From the NCBI RefSeq assembly GCF_002015115.1, contig NZ_MUYA01000008.1, positions 74,650 through 138,649 of the forward strand: 64,000 bases of DNA, read 5' to 3'. Position numbers and translations under genes: made by a program. How positions within the stretch are numbered: position 1 is the first letter of the stretch; the number at the start of each line of letters is the position of its first letter. The DNA comes from Haemophilus paracuniculus (GTDB lineage: Bacteria; Pseudomonadota; Gammaproteobacteria; Enterobacterales; Pasteurellaceae). This document shows positions 56,248 through 64,000 of the stretch, piece after piece. The notes beneath the pieces are model-generated. The model was not told the origin of the DNA. It saw only the letters and a list, made by a program, of their open reading frames with translations, and searched no databases.

Positions 56248-57629
56248 AGGGTTTCAACCTCCGTTAAAAGAGCATCAAACTCTGCCACCGAGCGTAAATC
56301 CAGCCAAATTTTTTGTTGGGCGATGCGTCCGATAATCGGGCTAGCAAGGGCTTTGAATTGGGTGTCAAGAGCGAGTAAATCCGTTTGGTTTGGGGCGGAA
56401 ATGGTAACAGCGAATGAGTCAAGGGTTTCGCTCGGCAAAGCACCGCTGCCGATTTGGGCGAGGCTCGGTTCGATTTGTAGAAAATAGCGAGAATCTAACC
56501 GCTTGCAAAGGGCGTTTTTAAGCTGTTCCGCCTTGATTTGCAAGGTTTCGAGCGGTTGGGTTAAAAGGTGCAAAGTCGGCAAATCTTCGCAAAGGCGTTC
56601 GGGGAAAAGGTAATGGCGTAGGGTCGCTTCTAAGCCCGACAAAATCACTTTGTCGCAACGTAGCACCCGTTTGAGGGGGTGTTGTTGCAGTTGGTCGATC
56701 AGGGCTTTTTTGCCGACAATCACCCCAGCCTGTGGGCCGCCGAGCAATTTATCCCCCGAAAAAGAGACTAAATCCACCCCTGCCGCCACTTTTTGTTGCA
56801 CCATTGGCTCGGCTGGCAAGCCGAGGGCTTGCAGATCAACGAGCGAGCCGCTGCCGAGATCGGTGATCACGGGCAAGTTAAATTCCTTGCCGAGTGCCAC
56901 TAATTCCTCTTCGCTCACACTTGCCGTGAAACCTTGAATATGGAAGTTGCTGCTGTGAACTTTCATCAAAAAGGCGGTATTTTCGGTGATCGCGTTGCGA
57001 TAATCACGCAAATGGGTACGATTGGTCGTGCCGACCTCAACCAATTTACAGCCCGCCTGAGCCATAATGTCAGGAATGCGAAACGCTCCGCCAATTTCGA
57101 CCAACTCGCCGCGGGAAATGATCACTTCCTTGCCTTGGGCGAAAGTCGCCAACATCAGCAACACCGCCGCCGCATTATTATTCACAATGCACGCACTTTC
57201 CGCCCCTGTAAGTTGTTGTAATAATTGGGAAATTTCTAAATCTCGGTGGCTGCGTTTGCCCTGTGCAATATCAAATTCAAGGGCGACATTATTCCGCATT
57301 GCGGTGGTCGCCGCCTTCACCGCCTGTGCTGACCAAAGCCCTCGCCCCAAATTGGTATGCAACACCGTGCCAGTCAGATTAAACACCCGTTTCATTGCAA
57401 CCTGTTGATTTTGCGTAAGTTTTTGTTCAACAAGCGACCAGATTTGCTCACTGTTTTGCAAATAATCGGGCAATCTTTGCTGTTGCTGAATTTGGTTGCG
57501 AGCCTGTTCCAACAGCAAACGCAATTCGGCGGTAACGGCGGTGCGACCAAATTTTTCTAAAAATCCTACCCCTTGTGGGCTGTTCAGCAGTTTGTCTATG
57601 GAAGGCAGGGAACGAAATAATGTGTGCAT
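56244..57629 (-). CDS. selA: L-seryl-tRNA(Sec) selenium transferase SelA
   Basis: A 461-residue PLP enzyme that converts Ser-tRNA(Sec) to Sec-tRNA(Sec). [29 protein letters not shown] and the PLP lysine in [14 protein letters not shown] (near 292) are present. The ATG at 57629 fits the family; upstream in-frame codons overlap selC. It is divergent from selC with 64 bp between. Confidence 0.95.
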   Translation of the reverse strand: MHTLFRSLPSIDKLLNSPQGVGFLEKFGRTAVTAELRLLLEQARNQIQQQQRLPDYLQNSEQIWSLVEQKLTQNQQVAMKRVFNLTGTVLHTNLGRGLWSAQAVKAATTAMRNNVALEFDIAQGKRSHRDLEISQLLQQLTGAESACIVNNNAAAVLLMLATFAQGKEVIISRGELVEIGGAFRIPDIMAQAGCKLVEVGTTNRTHLRDYRNAITENTAFLMKVHSSNFHIQGFTASVSEEELVALGKEFNLPVITDLGSGSLVDLQALGLPAEPMVQQKVAAGVDLVSFSGDKLLGGPQAGVIVGKKALIDQLQQHPLKRVLRCDKVILSGLEATLRHYLFPERLCEDLPTLHLLTQPLETLQIKAEQLKNALCKRLDSRYFLQIEPSLAQIGSGALPSETLDSFAVTISAPNQTDLLALDTQFKALASPIIGRIAQQKIWLDLRSVAEFDALLTEVETL

Positions 57630-57693
57630 AGGCTTTTTTGTTAAGAAATTTTGGACAATTTTAATGAAAACGGTAAAATATCGCCACCATTTC

Positions 57694-57788
57694 GGAAGTG
57701 AGTCGTCTCCGGTGAGGCGGCAGGACTTCAAATCCTGTTAAGGTTGCCAGCAATCTTGGGTGGGTTCGACTCCCATTCACTTCCGCCA
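57694..57788 (+). tRNA. selC: tRNA-Sec (anticodon TCA)
   Basis: A 95-nt tRNA with the unusual selC shape: an 8-bp acceptor stem (GGAAGTGA pairing with TCACTTCC), anticodon loop CTTCAAA within GGACTTCAAATCC, a long variable arm around GTTGCCAGCAATCTTGG and a T arm with GGGTTCGACTCCC. CCA is encoded. TAAAAT at 57674-57679 is a likely -10 box. Divergent from selA. Confidence 0.95.
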
Positions 57789-57811
57789 AATTTATTTTTC
57801 GTATTCAATAA

Positions 57812-57833
57812 AAAGGGGACTTTCGTCCCCTTT
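57812..57833. terminator. Terminator between selC and putA
   Basis: AAAGGGGAC / GTCCCCTTT with TTTC loop; serves both convergent genes. Confidence 0.88.
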
Positions 57834-57844
57834 CCGTTTTTTGG

Positions 57845-60800
57845 CTAGTCCATTTCCGCCATTAAACTTGCGTTTCCGCCTGCGGCGGCGGTGTTGATGC
57901 TGATCGCTTGTTCGTGGACGAGGGGGAACAGCGAGAGGGCGAGGTCGAGGTTTTCGATGTAGGTTAAAATCGCCCCTTGGCGTTCGGCGTGGTGCTGTTT
58001 TTCCGCTGGGGAAAGTGGGTCAAGCACGATCATTACCGCCAAGTCGGCTCGTTGGTTGAAATCATCCAGCACGATCACTTTGCCGTTAAATTTCGAGGCG
58101 TACTGAGCCAGTGGCGAGCCTTGTTGCACGAGGGCTTGGCTGCCACAAGCGACAATCGCCACCACCGCTTTGACTTGGTCGGCGAGCGAGCCGTTGCCGA
58201 CCGCAATCACGGGGCGAGCCACAAAGGTTAATTCATTGGTTTCGCCCGTGATGCCTTGCATTGGGTGGCGTTTTGCAAGCGGTGAGTTAGCCGCAAATTT
58301 TTCCGCTAAACTGACCGCTTGCGTTTGGGCTTCGCCGTCCAATACTTGTTTGACCGCCGAAATTAGCTCGCTTAAATCTTGTTGGCTTTCGCCCACCAGA
58401 TTTGGCACTGTCCACTTGGTGCGATTAACGAGGCGTTGTAAATAGAGAGGTCCACCTGCTTTCGGGCCTGTGCCTGACAAGCCCATTCCGCCGAACGGTT
58501 GCACCCCAACCACCGCCCCGACCGTGTTACGGTTCACATAGAGGTTGCCCGCGTGAATGCCGTTTAGCCATTGCTCAATCGTCTCGTTAATCCGACTATG
58601 AATACCGCTGGTCAAGCCGAATCCTGTCGAGTTGATGTCGGCGATCACTTGTGGCAGTTGGCTTGCTTCAAAGCGGATAACGTGTAGCACGGGGCCGAAA
58701 ACTTCCTGTTTGAGCTGGCTGATGTGGTCTATTTCCAACAAAGTCGGCGGTACGAAAATGCCCTGTTCGGCAATTTCTGCCTCAATCGGCACTTGATAGA
58801 AATCTTTCGCCACTTTTTTGATCTGTTCGATATGAGCCAACAAGCGAGCTTGGGCGGTTTGGTCGATCACAGGCCCAACGTCCGTATTCAACGCCTGCGG
58901 TCTGCCCACTCGCAATTCCGCCATTGCCCCTTTCAACATTGTGAGGATATGATCCGCCACATCGCTTTGCAGATAAAGCACCCGTAACGCCGAGCAACGT
59001 TGCCCTGCCGAGTCGAATGCGGAATTTAGCACGTCCGCTACCACCTGCTCACCGAGGGCGGAACTGTCCACGATCATCGCATTTTGTCCGCCAGTTTCTG
59101 CAATAAGCGGTACGATCTCAGCACGTTTTTGCAAATTGCGGTTGATGTTTTTGGCGGTGTCGGTTGAACCCGTGAAAATCACACCGTTCACCCGTTCGTC
59201 CGCCACCAACGCCGCCCCAATCTCTTTGCCCGAGCCGAGCAAGCATTGTAAAGCCCCTTTCGGCACGCCAGCTTGATAGAATAAATTCACCGCAAAATGC
59301 GCCATTAGCGAGGTCTGTTCCGCAGGTTTCGCCAGCACCACATTGCCCGCCACCAACGCCGAGGAAACTTCGCCGACAAAAATCGCCAGTGGGAAATTCC
59401 ACGGGCTGATCGCCACCACAATGCCACGCGGGTGTTGGTAATCCTGCGGATTGTCTCTCACGATTTTTGCATAATAACGGCAGAAATCGACCGCTTCCCG
59501 CACTTCGGCAATCGCATTATTGAGGGTTTTGCCCGCCTCACGCACCGCCAAATCAAACAGGGTCGGCATATTGGCTTCCATTAAATCCGCCATTTTGTCG
59601 AGAATGTCCGCACGCTGTTCAGGGGCGGTCGATTGCCACGCGGATTTTGCCTGTTCCGCATTGGCGAAAGCGGTCGCCACATCATCAAGGTTGGCAAAAA
59701 TCACTTCGCCCACTTGCTCATTTTGGTTCGCAGGGTTGAGAACAGGGCGTTTTTCGCCACTTGCCTTGACGCCCTCAACTTGCGAAGTCGCCAAATAAGA
59801 TTGTTGAGCGAGGCGGTTGAGTTCATTTTCTAACTGTTGTAAATGAATGACATCGGTTAAATCGTAGCCCTTGGAATTGGCTCGCTGATCGCCAAAAAGC
59901 TGATGAGGCAGAGGGATTTTCGGGTGCATCGCACCCCTTGTTTGCGAGGCTTTGGCGACAGGGTCTTGGGCGAGATCGTCCAAGCTGATGGTTTCATCGA
60001 CAATTTGGTTCACAAATGAGCTGTTCGCCCCATTCTCCAACAGACGGCGGACGAGGTAAGCAAGCAGGGTTTTGTATGAGCCGACAGGGGCGTAAATGCG
60101 ACACTGCACATTCAGATTTTCCGCACCCACCACTTGATCGTAAAGGGTTTCACCCATTCCGTGTAGGCATTGAAATTCAAACCGCTTGCCTTTGGCGAGA
60201 TGATAAATGGTTGCCAGCGTTTGGGCGTTGTGGGTCGCAAATTGGGGGTAGATCACATCTTGCGCCGACAGCAACAATTTGGCACAAGCGATATAGTTCA
60301 AATCGGTATGCACCTTGCGAGAAAAGACAGGGTAGCCCTCCGCTCCGTCCGTTTGCGCCCGTTTGATTTCGCTATCCCAATACGCCCCTTTCACCAAGCG
60401 GATCATTAGCTGGCGGTTATTGGCGCGAGCTTTTTCAATCAGATACTCGATCACGGAAAGGCAACGTTTTTGGTATGCCTGCACCACAAAACCCACCCCA
60501 TTAAAACCTGCGAGGTCGGGGTCGGTCAAAAGGCGATCCATTAAATCGAGGGAAATTTCTAAGCGATCCGCCTCCTCCGCATCAATGTTCAAGCCGATGT
60601 CGTATTGTTTGGCGAGTAGGAAAAGTTGTTTGAGGCGAGGGTAGAGTTCGTCAATCACCCGTTGATGTTGGGCGAGGCTATAACGAGGGTGAATGGCGGA
60701 TAGTTTGACCGACACCCCCGAGGCATTATGCACACCCAGCCCTTTGGACACCGCCCCGACCGCGTGGATTGAGGCGACATAATCGGCGTAATAGCGTTTT

Positions 60801-61441
60801 GCGTCTTGTTCGGTCAAGGCGGATTCGCCGAGCATATCGTAGGTGTAACGGAATCCTTTTTGAAAACGTGCCTCACTATTTTTGAGGGCAATCGCAATGG
60901 TTTCGCCCGTCACAAATTGTTTGCCGAGCAGACGCATTGCCACGTCCATTCCCTTGCGGATCAAGGGTTCACCCCCTTTGGCGATCAAACGGCTCAACGC
61001 ATTCCCCAAGCCTTGTTCGCTATGGTTTGAGACCAATTTCCCCGTGACCACCAGTCCCCACGCCGCCGCATTCACAAACAGCGACGGACTATTGCCCGTG
61101 TGGGCTTTCCAGTCGCCGTGGGCGATTTTATCGCGGATCAACTTATCGGCGGTGCTTTGATCAGGGATTCGCAACAACGCCTCCGCCAAGCACATCAAGG
61201 CAACCCCCTCTTGGCTCGACAGGGAAAATTCGTGCATTAACGCATCGACCCCACTCGCTTTTTTGCGTGCCGTACGCACTTTTTCAACTAATTTATGGGT
61301 CAGGGCTTTGATCTCACCCTGCAATTCATCGGTGCGCGCCAGTGCTAACAAGCGTTGCACCAGCGTGATTTCATCAATGCGGTAATGTTCGCTAATTTGC
61401 GGACGGATAGCGGTTTGAGTCGGAAGAAGTTGGTACGACAT
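57845..61441 (-). CDS. putA: Bifunctional proline dehydrogenase / P5C dehydrogenase PutA
   Basis: A 1198-residue enzyme that oxidises proline to glutamate. The FAD-linked proline dehydrogenase barrel (about 150-450, with GVHNASGVSVKLSAIHPRY and MIRLVKGAYWDSEIKRAQ) and the aldehyde dehydrogenase half (AISPWNFPLAIFVG, ETGGQNAMIVDSSAL, catalytic Cys in DSAGQRCSALRVL) are complete. E. coli PutA is 1320 residues and begins with a ribbon-helix-helix repressor; that domain is missing here, so this PutA should not bind DNA. GGAGAGAG precedes the ATG. Confidence 0.96.
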   Translation of the reverse strand: MSYQLLPTQTAIRPQISEHYRIDEITLVQRLLALARTDELQGEIKALTHKLVEKVRTARKKASGVDALMHEFSLSSQEGVALMCLAEALLRIPDQSTADKLIRDKIAHGDWKAHTGNSPSLFVNAAAWGLVVTGKLVSNHSEQGLGNALSRLIAKGGEPLIRKGMDVAMRLLGKQFVTGETIAIALKNSEARFQKGFRYTYDMLGESALTEQDAKRYYADYVASIHAVGAVSKGLGVHNASGVSVKLSAIHPRYSLAQHQRVIDELYPRLKQLFLLAKQYDIGLNIDAEEADRLEISLDLMDRLLTDPDLAGFNGVGFVVQAYQKRCLSVIEYLIEKARANNRQLMIRLVKGAYWDSEIKRAQTDGAEGYPVFSRKVHTDLNYIACAKLLLSAQDVIYPQFATHNAQTLATIYHLAKGKRFEFQCLHGMGETLYDQVVGAENLNVQCRIYAPVGSYKTLLAYLVRRLLENGANSSFVNQIVDETISLDDLAQDPVAKASQTRGAMHPKIPLPHQLFGDQRANSKGYDLTDVIHLQQLENELNRLAQQSYLATSQVEGVKASGEKRPVLNPANQNEQVGEVIFANLDDVATAFANAEQAKSAWQSTAPEQRADILDKMADLMEANMPTLFDLAVREAGKTLNNAIAEVREAVDFCRYYAKIVRDNPQDYQHPRGIVVAISPWNFPLAIFVGEVSSALVAGNVVLAKPAEQTSLMAHFAVNLFYQAGVPKGALQCLLGSGKEIGAALVADERVNGVIFTGSTDTAKNINRNLQKRAEIVPLIAETGGQNAMIVDSSALGEQVVADVLNSAFDSAGQRCSALRVLYLQSDVADHILTMLKGAMAELRVGRPQALNTDVGPVIDQTAQARLLAHIEQIKKVAKDFYQVPIEAEIAEQGIFVPPTLLEIDHISQLKQEVFGPVLHVIRFEASQLPQVIADINSTGFGLTSGIHSRINETIEQWLNGIHAGNLYVNRNTVGAVVGVQPFGGMGLSGTGPKAGGPLYLQRLVNRTKWTVPNLVGESQQDLSELISAVKQVLDGEAQTQAVSLAEKFAANSPLAKRHPMQGITGETNELTFVARPVIAVGNGSLADQVKAVVAIVACGSQALVQQGSPLAQYASKFNGKVIVLDDFNQRADLAVMIVLDPLSPAEKQHHAERQGAILTYIENLDLALSLFPLVHEQAISINTAAAGGNASLMAEMD

Positions 61442-61518
61442 AGTCTCTCTCCATAAAGAAATACAAGGGGTAGGATTTTGAAAAATTTTTACGGTTTTAA
61501 ATCATTGCTCGAATGGTG

Positions 61519-61695
61519 TTCCCGTCATTTTGCGTTGAGCGGATTTCGTCAATTTCAAGAACGATTTGTACTGTTTGAGCCACGCCAGTGGCGAGTTTAC
61601 AAATCGTTCGTAGAAATTAGAAATCAGCGAAACAAAGCAAAATGCTCGGGCGTGCTTTCTTTGGTTACTTTCTTTACACGAGTAAAGAAAGTAAC
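61519..61695 (+). repeat. Dispersed structured repeat, copy B
   Basis: A 177 bp relative of 34411-34593, in the 296 bp gap between putP and putA. Outer stem GAACGATTTGTA (61559-61570) with TACAAATCGTTC (61598-61609) is perfect. The inner stem is GCCAC / GTGGC (61579-61592), where copy A has CTTGC / GCAAG. The 3' stem GTTACTTTCTTTAC (61664-61677) with its complement (61682-61695) is 14 bp. Pairing is kept while sequence changes. Confidence 0.8.
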
Positions 61696-61737
61696 AATCT
61701 TAAACAAGCGGTGAGTTTTTCGCTTTCTTTTACCCAT

Positions 61738-63243
61738 TTATTTGAGCGAAGAACGATATTCATTATCCGCCGTTTCAAAGGTTTTAATTACCTGCTCACT
61801 CGGCGCTGGGGTCAGCAACGACACAGCCACAATCGCCACAGTCGCTAAAATAAAGCCGGGGATCATTTCATAAATGCCACTATTCGGCACGAGGCTATTC
61901 CAGAATACGACCACTAACGCCCCTGTGATCATTCCAGCCATTGCCCCAAAGCGGTTTACCCGTTTCCACAACAGGGAAAGGATAATCAACGGCCCGAACG
62001 CACAACCAAAGCCTGCCCACGCATAGGAAACCAAGCCCAGCACTTTGCTGGTTGGGTCTTGGGCGATCACAATCGCCAGCACCGCAATCGCTAACACCAT
62101 CGCACGCCCGAGCCAAACCAGCTCTTTTTGACTGGCGTTCGGGCGGATAAAGCCCTTATAAAAATCTTCGGTAATCGCACTCGAACAGATCAATAATTGA
62201 CAGCTCAACGTACTCATCACCGCCGCCAAAATCGCGGACAGTAAAATCCCTGCGATCCACGGATTGAACAGCATTTTGGCGAGTTCGATAAAGACCTGCT
62301 CGTGGTTTTGGCTCACAATGCTGGCATTTTGCGGATTGGCGAAAAAGTAGGCTTGCCCGAAAAAGCCAATGCCGACCGCCCCGAACAGGCAGATAATCAT
62401 CCACGCCATACTGATTCGGCGTGCGTTCGGGATTGATTTCACACTATCGACCGCCATAAAACGCGCCAAAATGTGCGGTTGTCCGAAGTAGCCCAAGCCC
62501 CACGCCGACAGGCTCAACAAACCGATAAAAGTCGTACCCGTGAAAAGGTCGGTAAAATCTTTCTGCACCGCATCGCCTGCCGCCACGATAATGGCGTGGG
62601 TCTCGGCAAATCCGCCCAGTTGAATTAACACGAAAATCGGGGTGAGGAATAGGGCGAATAACATCAGCGAGGCTTGAATGGTGTCCGTCCAGCTCACCGC
62701 TAAAAAGCCACCGATAAAGGTATAGATAATGGTCGCCAACGCCCCATACCAAAGGGCGGTGCTATACGGTACGCCGAACAGATTTTCAAACAATCTCGCC
62801 CCTGCCACTACGCCCGAGGCACAATAGATCGCAAAGAAAAACAGGATAATTGAGGCGGACACGATTTTGAGTAGTTTGCTGTTATCAGCAAAGCGATGAT
62901 GAAAATAATCGGGTAAAGTTAAGGCGTTTGCATTGTGTTCCGTATGAACACGCAAACGCCCTGCCACAAATAACCAGTTCAAATAAGCCCCAATGGTAAG
63001 CCCGATGGCAATCCAGCCCTCGACCAACCCAGCGGCATACACCGCCCCCGGCAGTCCCATCAAGAGCCAGCCCGACATATCGGACGCCCCTGCGGATAAG
63101 GCGGTAACGAAACTCCCCAAACGGCGACCGCCTAAAATGTAATCAGATAAATTTTTTGTATAACGATAGGCAATAAAGCCGATGGCGATCATTCCCAAAA
63201 TGTAGATCAGGAATGTTGTTGTGGTCGGATCAAATCCAAACAT
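61738..63243 (-). CDS. putP: Sodium/proline symporter PutP
   Basis: A 501-residue sodium:solute symporter with 13 spans. LGGRRLGSFVTALSAGASDMSGWLLMGLPGA, ASGVVAGARLFENLFG, GLGYFGQPHILARFMA and AILAAVMSTLSCQLLICSSA are PutP signatures. GGAGG precedes the ATG. It supplies proline to PutA; the genes are in the same direction with putP upstream, separated by repeat copy B, so PutA may be transcribed separately. Confidence 0.96.
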   Translation of the reverse strand: MFGFDPTTTTFLIYILGMIAIGFIAYRYTKNLSDYILGGRRLGSFVTALSAGASDMSGWLLMGLPGAVYAAGLVEGWIAIGLTIGAYLNWLFVAGRLRVHTEHNANALTLPDYFHHRFADNSKLLKIVSASIILFFFAIYCASGVVAGARLFENLFGVPYSTALWYGALATIIYTFIGGFLAVSWTDTIQASLMLFALFLTPIFVLIQLGGFAETHAIIVAAGDAVQKDFTDLFTGTTFIGLLSLSAWGLGYFGQPHILARFMAVDSVKSIPNARRISMAWMIICLFGAVGIGFFGQAYFFANPQNASIVSQNHEQVFIELAKMLFNPWIAGILLSAILAAVMSTLSCQLLICSSAITEDFYKGFIRPNASQKELVWLGRAMVLAIAVLAIVIAQDPTSKVLGLVSYAWAGFGCAFGPLIILSLLWKRVNRFGAMAGMITGALVVVFWNSLVPNSGIYEMIPGFILATVAIVAVSLLTPAPSEQVIKTFETADNEYRSSLK

Positions 63244-63448
63244 AGCACCTCCAAATCAGAAAAGTGCTAATAAAATACTCGAAATGGATTAAAAAACAAC
63301 AAGCAAACGTTAAAATTTTGAAATTTGTCACATTTTTGTAAAAAAATTGTGATAACCGACCGCTTGCAAGCGGTATTTTTAGGAAAATCTTTTACACTTC
63401 GCCCTCGAAAGGCTAGAATATCGCCACCTTTTTTCACTCGACAAGCCT

Positions 63449-63889
63449 ATGACAACCATTTGTATCATCACGGGAAGCACCCTCGGCGGTGCGGAATATG
63501 TTGCCGATCATCTCAATGATTGCCTGACCGCACAAGGCTTTGCGGTTGATTTATTCAACCAAGCCACCCTCGCCGATATTCAAGATCGCACCCATTTGCT
63601 AGTGGTAACCTCCACCCACGGGGCGGGCGAATTGCCTGACAATCTCCGCCCACTTTTCGAGGAAATTGAGCAAAGCGATTTAGACTTCTCCGCAATGAAA
63701 TTCGGCGTAGTCGGCTTAGGTAGCTCCGACTACGACACATTCTGTAACGCCGTCAATATTGTCGAACAAACCCTCAAAGCCAAAAACGCCACCCAACTCT
63801 GCGACTCCCTCCGTATTGATGTGGTTGAAAACTTCAACCACGACGAAACGGCGGAAGGGTGGTTGCCTAACTTTACGGAGTCTCTATAA
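63449..63889 (+). CDS. mioC: Flavodoxin-like protein MioC
   Basis: A 146-residue FMN protein. IITGSTLGGAEYVADHL binds FMN phosphate; VTSTHGAGELPDNLRPLFEEI and GLGSSDYDTFCNAV complete the site. E. coli MioC supports biotin synthase and its gene lies beside oriC. Here it is 62 kb from the origin-like block. No clear Shine-Dalgarno. Confidence 0.92.
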   Translation: MTTICIITGSTLGGAEYVADHLNDCLTAQGFAVDLFNQATLADIQDRTHLLVVTSTHGAGELPDNLRPLFEEIEQSDLDFSAMKFGVVGLGSSDYDTFCNAVNIVEQTLKAKNATQLCDSLRIDVVENFNHDETAEGWLPNFTESL

Positions 63890-63894
63890 AAACT

Positions 63895-63922
63895 AAGCCC
63901 CCCACACAAGGGGCTTAGTTTT
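63895..63922. terminator. Terminator after mioC
   Basis: AAGCCCC / GGGGCTT stem around a CACACAA loop with T tract; shared by mioC and the convergent kinase fragment. Confidence 0.8.
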
Positions 63923-64000
63923 TAATTCAATGTCTGCAACGCCTTTACCAACGCTTGATATTGCTGATATTTTCGTTGGTAAGCCTCGAAATGTTCGGGG
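63922..64000 (-). CDS. C-terminus of a probable FGGY sugar kinase (xylulokinase-like), cut by the window edge
   Basis: Only the last 25 codons are inside the window, ending at TAA 63922-63924. They read PEHFEAYQRKYQQYQALVKAL then QTLN. The Y-x-x-x-Y-x-x-Y-x-x-L pattern resembles the tails of xylulokinases and related FGGY kinases. Too short for a firm call. Confidence 0.35.
   Translation of the reverse strand, partial: PEHFEAYQRKYQQYQALVKALQTLN

Noticed and set aside
63244..63448. Origin next to mioC, as in E. coli
   Set aside because: The 205 bp before mioC contain no TTATNCACA boxes and no GATC cluster, only uptake words and promoter-like AT-rich sequence.

Overview
The window reads as chromosome from a member of the Pasteurellaceae. 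Two things show this. Nearly every gene is closest to Haemophilus, Actinobacillus or Mannheimia type housekeeping genes (tpx, proA, map, scrK, def, dprA, putAP, mioC). The sequence is also densely sprinkled with the Actinobacillus pleuropneumoniae type DNA uptake word ACAAGCGGT, often as inverted pairs acting as intergenic terminators. Gene density is high. A few AT-rich, atypical islands stand out from the more GC-rich core.

Layout. 0-10 kb: tpx, then a DnaA-box and GATC-rich block (about 630-1000) that looks like a replication origin, a YfcZ-family gene, yihY-proA, a Dcu C4-dicarboxylate carrier, a GT32 glycosyltransferase, map, yagU and scrK. 10-27.5 kb: the secE-nusG / rplK-rplA / rplJ-rplL / rpoB / rpoC genes, all on the minus strand and in classical order. 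Four junctions carry extra genes: a GNAT enzyme and a secreted protein (nusG/rplK), a phase-variable methyltransferase (rplA/rplJ), VapBC plus a HipBA remnant plus an unknown two-gene operon (rplL/rpoB), and an NTF2-like protein (rpoB/rpoC). 27.6-35.4 kb: a LacI-type fragment, then the L-ascorbate regulon (ulaF, ulaE, ulaR, ulaG to the left; an EIIC-EIIB fusion, ulaC and ulaD to the right) around a divergent control region with phased operator repeats and a perfect CRP site.

35.4-47.5 kb: an MFS carrier, a YaaW protein, an XRE regulator, def/dprA (divergent), a UhpC-like carrier, a DUF533 protein, the gluconate regulon (gntT, gntK, gntR with two palindromic operators), a DUF1304 protein, yigZ, an ACT-domain protein and a GST. 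47.5-53 kb: fmt, then rsmB-trkA, separated by a secreted ClpP-fold/TPR protein and a DinJ-YafQ toxin-antitoxin pair whose toxin overlaps rsmB. 53-58 kb: a compact selenocysteine cluster, selC (tRNA-Sec) divergent from selA-selB-modF, whose three genes overlap by 4 nt each. 58-64 kb: putA (without the usual DNA-binding domain), putP, mioC and the end of a probable sugar kinase.

The most unusual signals are the oriC-like block, which sits head-on to rpoBC; the phase-variable methyltransferase with a 12-unit CAAA tract inside the ribosomal cluster; a two-copy dispersed element (34.4 and 61.5 kb) whose hairpins are preserved by compensatory changes; a second ACAAGGGGT dialect of the uptake word in terminators; and the ClpP-fold/TPR fusion. 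All function calls rest on reading the protein sequences against remembered families; no search was run.
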